This document shows, one piece after another, positions 59,616 to 64,000 of a DNA stretch of 64,000 nt (the first letter of the stretch is position 1; each line of letters opens with the position of its first letter). The translations under genes and the position numbers were made by a program. Source of the DNA: JBHJGS01 sp050331575 (GTDB lineage: Bacteria > Pseudomonadota > Alphaproteobacteria > Sphingomonadales > Rhodothalassiaceae). The stretch lies in the NCBI GenBank assembly GCA_050331575.1, contig JBHJGS010000006.1, positions 1 through 64,000 of the forward strand, in the 5' to 3' direction. The notes under the pieces are model-generated. The model saw nothing but the letters and a program-made list of their open reading frames with translations. It did no database searches and was not told the origin of the DNA.

Positions 59616-62237
59616 CTAATACACGAAGCCAACGCGCAGGCCAATGGTACGGGGCCGGATCAAGGTGATGCGCTCGCGATCGAACACAAATGTGTTGGCA
59701 ATCTCACCGCGGGCATCATTCAAGTTGTCGCCAAACACCTCGAAGGACCAGCGATTGTTTCGAATGCCGGCGGACAAACCGAAGGTGACATAATTGTCAT
59801 TCTCCGCGGCATTGATCTGAATGATGTCGCTGACACTTTCCCCGGTATAATTGATCTGCGGCATGACGTGGGCGGTGAACTCATCGAACATCGGCCATTC
59901 ATAGCGTGCGCGCAAATTGCCCTGGAAGGTCGGCGCAAACGCCAGTTCAGAGCCCTCCACCACATCGTCGGTGGGCAGAAGCACATCGGTGATCTCGGTA
60001 TCCAGGAATGAGAAGGCGCCGTTCACGCTTAAGCCGGGGATCGAGATCGGAAACCAGCTGATATTGCCTTCCACGCCGAAAATCTCCGCATCAGCGGCAT
60101 TGGCGGAGAAGAACAGATTGGTGATGCTGGGGTCGAAAATCGTTGTCTGCAGCCGGTCGATCTGAACATAGAAGGCACTGCCGTTGAAGCGCAGCGTGCG
60201 GTTCAGCAGGTCGGTCTTCCAACCCAGTTCATAATTCTGAACATCGTCCGTATCCAGTGCAAACGGCACCACGAAGCCTTCGGGCCCCTGCGCGCCGCCG
60301 GGCCGGTTCAACAGACCAGGGCGGAAACCTTCAGAATAGGTAGCGTAGAACAGCAGATCCGGGGTCGGCGTCCAGTTCAGCGTCGCCTTGAAGATGACGC
60401 CGTTGGTGCTCGCCGTATCCGGCGCGTCCAGCGCGGCCAGAACCTGCAGGGCTTGGGCCTCGGACAAACCGGCAGCGGTGATCTCTTCCAGAGACTGGCC
60501 TTGGGTGAAGGTCTGAATCAGATCGGGATTGCAGGTACTGCGGAAGGTGAATTCCCCGTCGGCGTTGTACAGATCGCTGATATCGGTGCCGAACGCGTTG
60601 ATATCCGGCTGGAAGCCGTTACAGAAGGAGGCGTTCGCCCCGCCTTCCAGATCGACCTCGACATCGAACCAGCGCGCGCCGAACACCAAGGACAGCGTGT
60701 TGGGCAGCAGGTCGAAGGTGACCTCGCCGAACACACCGATCTGCTCGTCGGTCCGCTTGACATCGTTGCGGAAAATCACACCCGGCGGAAACGGGTCGTC
60801 TGGGTCGGTGGCAAAGCCTGTCGTAAACGGGAAGTTGGGCGAAAAGCCCACCTGGCCGAACAGCACGGCATCTTCAGAGCCTGGGTAGGTGAAGTCATTT
60901 ACCTCGACCAGCTCCAGATCGCTATAAAAGGCGCCGACGGTCGCATAGATGCGATATTCTTCCGGCGTATTGAAGCGCAGCTCGTGGGTGAACACCTGGG
61001 TCTCAGAATTGGAGTCCACGAACAGATTGGGCTCTTGACAGGTGCCGCTGGGAGCGGCGTCGCCGGGATAGGTCACCGAGCCGTCGCAGATATAGTAGGG
61101 CAGATACTGGCCGACGAAGAGATAGTCGGAATAATCCACCCGCTGTTCGGTGTCGCGATCGGTGAAGGCACCGGTATAGACCACGTCCAGCATCGCCAGC
61201 CGGCCTTCCAGTGTCCAGGACGTGTTGCCGAAATCATCCTCCAGCTCGTCTTCCTCAAAACGCTGGATCTCCAGATCATCCAATTCCGGATCGATAAAGA
61301 AGACGCCTTCGGTTTCCAGGCTCTGTCGGGTGTGCGTGACAGTCAAGGACCAGTCCGGATTGATCGCCCAGAACAGGCTGGTGCGGAAGCCTGTATAGGT
61401 GGCGTCATTGAAATCATCTTCGATCAGGCCGGAATTGTTGGCCTCCTCGAAGGTGACGTCGGACAGATCCGCCTCGGACTGGAAGCCCGCCCGGAACGAA
61501 TTCACTGGCACGCCGTTGGCGCGCACCGTGCCCTCCGGCCGAAACCGTGCCGACTCCGAAACGTCCCGGGTGCCTTGGACATTGTCGATATAGCCGCCCT
61601 GATTGTCGGTGTAGACCACCGCGCGCACGGCGAGCCGATCCTCCAGCACCGGCACATTGATGATACCCTCGGCCTTGGCGCTCAATTCGCCGCTTTCGGT
61701 GAAGGAGATGCCGAAATTGGCCGCGGCCTCAAACTCGTTGAGACGCGGCTTCTTGGTGATCAGGCGGATCGTGCCGGCTTGAGACGAGGCGCCGAACAAA
61801 GTGCCTTGCGGACCCGGCAGCACTTCGATGCGCTCCAGGTCGACCGCATAAACGTCGAGATTGCGGCCGGGCTGGGACACCGGCTGATCATCCAAATACA
61901 AGGCCACATTGGGGGCCAGGCCGGCGACGCCCGCCGTTGTCAGATTGGGCGTGGTGGAGGCCAGACCACGGATATAGATGGTGTTCTGCCCTGGGCCCTG
62001 GCCGCCAGCGGTGACCCCGGGCAACTCCAGCAGATAGTCGGTGAAATTATCAATATTGAGGCGCTCAAGCTCCCGGCTGCTCAGCGCATTCACGGTGACA
62101 GGCACGTCCTGCGTGCTAGCCTGGCGGCGGGTCGCGGTGACCACCACCTCCTCGACTTGCGCATAAGCCAAATGGCTGCCGAATGTCGCCATCAGCGCGG
62201 CGATTCCGGTGTAATTGACGATGCGATGTCCAGGCAA
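59616..62237 (-). CDS. TonB-dependent outer-membrane receptor
   Basis: An 873-aa receptor: signal peptide ending LAYAQ, TonB box EEVVVTATRR, plug domain (ITVNALSSRELERL-type, LPGVTAGGQGPGQNTIYIRG), barrel, and a final aromatic C-terminus (GLRVGFVY) for outer-membrane insertion. Substrate is unknown; there is no visible FecR/sigma or transport operon. I use a TTG at 62237 with GAGG 5 bases upstream, giving MPGHRIVNYTGIAALMATFG; a GTG at 62306 has no ribosome site. It is divergent from the tricorn-like gene. Confidence 0.92.
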   Translation of the reverse strand: MPGHRIVNYTGIAALMATFGSHLAYAQVEEVVVTATRRQASTQDVPVTVNALSSRELERLNIDNFTDYLLELPGVTAGGQGPGQNTIYIRGLASTTPNLTTAGVAGLAPNVALYLDDQPVSQPGRNLDVYAVDLERIEVLPGPQGTLFGASSQAGTIRLITKKPRLNEFEAAANFGISFTESGELSAKAEGIINVPVLEDRLAVRAVVYTDNQGGYIDNVQGTRDVSESARFRPEGTVRANGVPVNSFRAGFQSEADLSDVTFEEANNSGLIEDDFNDATYTGFRTSLFWAINPDWSLTVTHTRQSLETEGVFFIDPELDDLEIQRFEEDELEDDFGNTSWTLEGRLAMLDVVYTGAFTDRDTEQRVDYSDYLFVGQYLPYYICDGSVTYPGDAAPSGTCQEPNLFVDSNSETQVFTHELRFNTPEEYRIYATVGAFYSDLELVEVNDFTYPGSEDAVLFGQVGFSPNFPFTTGFATDPDDPFPPGVIFRNDVKRTDEQIGVFGEVTFDLLPNTLSLVFGARWFDVEVDLEGGANASFCNGFQPDINAFGTDISDLYNADGEFTFRSTCNPDLIQTFTQGQSLEEITAAGLSEAQALQVLAALDAPDTASTNGVIFKATLNWTPTPDLLFYATYSEGFRPGLLNRPGGAQGPEGFVVPFALDTDDVQNYELGWKTDLLNRTLRFNGSAFYVQIDRLQTTIFDPSITNLFFSANAADAEIFGVEGNISWFPISIPGLSVNGAFSFLDTEITDVLLPTDDVVEGSELAFAPTFQGNLRARYEWPMFDEFTAHVMPQINYTGESVSDIIQINAAENDNYVTFGLSAGIRNNRWSFEVFGDNLNDARGEIANTFVFDRERITLIRPRTIGLRVGFVY

Positions 62238-62612
62238 CGTTTCCTCGTTTTGATGAATGTTCGTCAGACAGATGGCTGTTATAGCCAGCAAAATTATTGT
62301 TTGCACGGTTTTTTTGTCGCAAGGCTGATGCGCAGGCGGCTTCGGGAACTATGCGAACACTCTACAAGTCCCTGAAAGATCGAGCGAATTGCGGATTTGT
62401 CACAGGCCGTGGCTATCTGGTTGCAGAGCACGGATCAACGCCGCTTGGCGTTACCGTCTTGCCGCGTTTGCGCTCCGGCTAAACCGATTGCGCCTTGCGC
62501 CCATCACCGGCTGACGCAAAACTCCGCACGGTCGCGCGAACCAAGCTGTGCCCCAGGCACAGCGAAACCGTGGCCGTGGGGCATTGGCATCACCAAAGGG
62601 GGCTTCCCGATC
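62238..62612. other. Divergent intergenic region between TonB receptor and tricorn-like gene (375 bp)
   Basis: No gene is supported here. It contains a perfect 8-bp inverted repeat (62545-62563). Two overlapping frames in it show no coding pattern. It must carry both divergent promoters. Confidence 0.55.
62545..62563. promoter_or_regulatory. Perfect 8-bp hairpin/operator upstream of the tricorn-like gene
   Basis: GCTGTGCC (62545-62552), loop CCA, GGCACAGC (62556-62563). It lies 49 bp before the ATG of the tricorn-like gene. No T-run follows, so it may be an operator or leader hairpin. Confidence 0.45.
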
Positions 62613-64000
62613 ATGCGCATATTGTTTCATTTCGGCGCGCTCAGCGTGGCAGCGGCGTGCGGCCTGACCGCGGCCGCCGCCCAAGATCACACGCTGCTGC
62701 TGCGCCAGCCCGATCTGTCCGCCGACCATCTGGCCTTTGTCTATGCCGGTGACATCTGGGTCGCCCGACCCGACGGCAGCGATCCGCGTCGGCTGACCTC
62801 CAGCCCGGCCACCGAAGAGGCGCCGCGCTTCTCGCCGGACGGCCAATCCATCGCCTTCACCGCCAATTATCACGGCCATGATGATGTCTATGTCGTGCCC
62901 ACACAGGGCGGCCAGCCGCAACGGCTGACCTGGCACCCGGGCGACGATCGGGTGCAAGGCTGGACCGCCGACGGCAAGGCGATCACCTTCACCTCGCACC
63001 GGGAGCGGGACCTGGCGCGGGCGCCGCACCTGTATGAGGTGTTGCCGACCGGCGGCGCGCCGCAGAAGGTCATGGAAGCGACGGTCTATGAGGCGGCTTA
63101 TGCGCCAGACGGCGAGCGACTGGCCTATCTGCCCTTCGGCCCGGCCTATAATGGGCTGGACGGCGGCAGCTCCGGCTGGAAGCACTATCGCGGCGGCACC
63201 CAGCCTTATGTGGTTATCTATGACCTGTCCGCAGACGCCGCGCAGACCATCGATGGCGCCCGGGCCAACACCATCAATCCCATGTGGCTCGACGGCGATG
63301 TCTTTTTCCTGTCCGACCGGGACGGCAAGGCCCTGAATCTGTATCGCTATGACATGGACGGCGGCGGGCTGAGCCAGCTGACCCAGGAGAGCGGCTGGGA
63401 CATCCGCAATGCCGCCGCTCACGGTGGCACGATCGTCTATGAAGTCGGCGGCCGGCTGAAGACGCTGGATGTGGACAGCGGCAAGATCGCCGAGCTGCGC
63501 ATCGCGATCCATCCCGATCTGCCACAGCTTCAACCCGGCTGGCGCGACGCCAAAGCCATGATCGACGCCATCGGCATCTCGCCCACCGGCAAGCGTGTGC
63601 TGCTGACCGCGCGCGGCGACGTCTACACCGTGCCGGTGGACGATGGCAGCACCCGCAATCTGACCCGCAGCGACGGCGTGCGCCAGATGTCCGCCATCTG
63701 GTCGCCCAAGGGCGACAAGATCGCCTGGCTGAGTGACGCTGAGCACAGCCATGAACTGGTGGTGGCCGACCAGACCGGGCTTGGCGAGGCGCGCACCTAT
63801 TCATTGACCGGCGACACGCGCTATTTCCAACTTCTGGCCTTCACCGGCGATGGCAAGCGCATCGTCTTGCAGGACAATCGACAGGACCTGCACGCCATCG
63901 ACTTGGACAGTGGCGAGATCACCACCATCGCCGAGAATCCCCGTCGCGATACTTTCCAGATTTCGGTCACGGCGGACGGGCGCTGGCTGGCCTTCACCCA
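62613..64000 (+). CDS. Tricorn-like S41 peptidase, N-terminal part (cut by window edge)
   Basis: The open frame runs from ATG 62613 to the window end (about 462 codons so far) with no stop. It has a signal peptide (MRILFHFGALSVAAACGLTA, cleavage near AAAQD), then WD40-like beta-propeller repeats of the tricorn/PD40 type (YAGDIWVARPDGSDPRRLTS, EEAPRFSPDGQSIAFTANYH, repeats continuing). Tricorn-family proteases place a C-terminal S41 protease after two propellers, so the catalytic domain is expected beyond the edge. AAGGGGG lies 11 bases before the ATG. Confidence 0.9.
   Translation, partial: MRILFHFGALSVAAACGLTAAAAQDHTLLLRQPDLSADHLAFVYAGDIWVARPDGSDPRRLTSSPATEEAPRFSPDGQSIAFTANYHGHDDVYVVPTQGGQPQRLTWHPGDDRVQGWTADGKAITFTSHRERDLARAPHLYEVLPTGGAPQKVMEATVYEAAYAPDGERLAYLPFGPAYNGLDGGSSGWKHYRGGTQPYVVIYDLSADAAQTIDGARANTINPMWLDGDVFFLSDRDGKALNLYRYDMDGGGLSQLTQESGWDIRNAAAHGGTIVYEVGGRLKTLDVDSGKIAELRIAIHPDLPQLQPGWRDAKAMIDAIGISPTGKRVLLTARGDVYTVPVDDGSTRNLTRSDGVRQMSAIWSPKGDKIAWLSDAEHSHELVVADQTGLGEARTYSLTGDTRYFQLLAFTGDGKRIVLQDNRQDLHAIDLDSGEITTIAENPRRDTFQISVTADGRWLAFT

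Noticed and set aside
62297..62482. Short frame between the TonB receptor and tricorn-like gene
   Set aside because: Only 61 residues, no ribosome site and no pattern; it lies in a divergent promoter region.

Overview
The window is 64 kb of GC-rich, densely packed DNA from what looks like a free-living Gram-negative alphaproteobacterium. Supporting signs are the order thyA, folA, mrp, hflK, hflC, degP-type protease, a DUF2336 protein beside a GGDEF protein, a CtrA-type box (TTAA-N7-TTAA), a TonB receptor next to a TPR-sulfotransferase, and very frequent GTGA/ATGA stop-start overlaps. I cannot name the genus. There are no rRNA genes, CRISPR arrays, phage or insertion sequences; one tRNA-Pro(CGG) is present.

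Layout. 1-2.1 kb: the first codons of an unknown gene, htpX, and a two-domain UspA protein. 2.1-5.2 kb: a compact redox-taxis module made of a Crp/Fnr regulator behind a CtrA box, then an FNR box, an Aer-like PAS protein, a soluble chemoreceptor and a tiny four-cysteine protein. 5.3-7.2 kb: rlmN and a pentapeptide-repeat protein. 7.4-13.3 kb: one long minus-strand operon (small membrane protein, CBS-like protein, small unknown, BCCT transporter, APH+P-loop kinase fusion, exported D-aminoacylase-like amidohydrolase). 13.4-15.7 kb: cupin, two DUF4136 lipoproteins and a CBS gene broken by an in-frame stop. 15.9-22.3 kb: argB, DUF2336, diguanylate cyclase, HAD phosphatase, nadB. 22.3-23.4 kb: an Xre-RES toxin-antitoxin pair with a promoter carrying two matching operators. 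23.5-26.7 kb: crotonase and two acyl-CoA dehydrogenase-family genes. 26.8-31.0 kb: HNH nuclease, two alpha/beta hydrolases, gluQ, glycosyltransferase.

31.3-40.3 kb holds one gene for a giant (about 3000 aa) repeat protein with VCBS/cadherin-like repeats, three LamG-like domains and a different tandem-repeat tract near each end. It is followed by a sugar-nucleotide cluster (pseB, pseC, a GNAT + ATP-grasp fusion, an SpsF-like cytidylyltransferase) that lacks the later pseudaminic acid enzymes. 45.2-57.0 kb is mostly housekeeping: tRNA-Pro, polyprenyl diphosphate synthase, TrmN6-like methylase, S49 peptidase, chorismate mutase, thyA, folA, mrp, hflKC and a DegP/DegQ protease. 57.1-64 kb: a coiled-coil DUF1640-like protein, a TPR-sulfotransferase, a TonB-dependent receptor and the first half of a tricorn-like protease cut by the window edge.

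The best candidates for something not well described are the CtrA/FNR-box redox-taxis module with its Cys4 micro-protein, the GNAT-ATP-grasp fusion in a truncated pse pathway, and the giant protein that has no visible export signal. A family of intergenic inverted repeats with TAGAGC-type ends, two of which overlap gene stop codons, also deserves attention.
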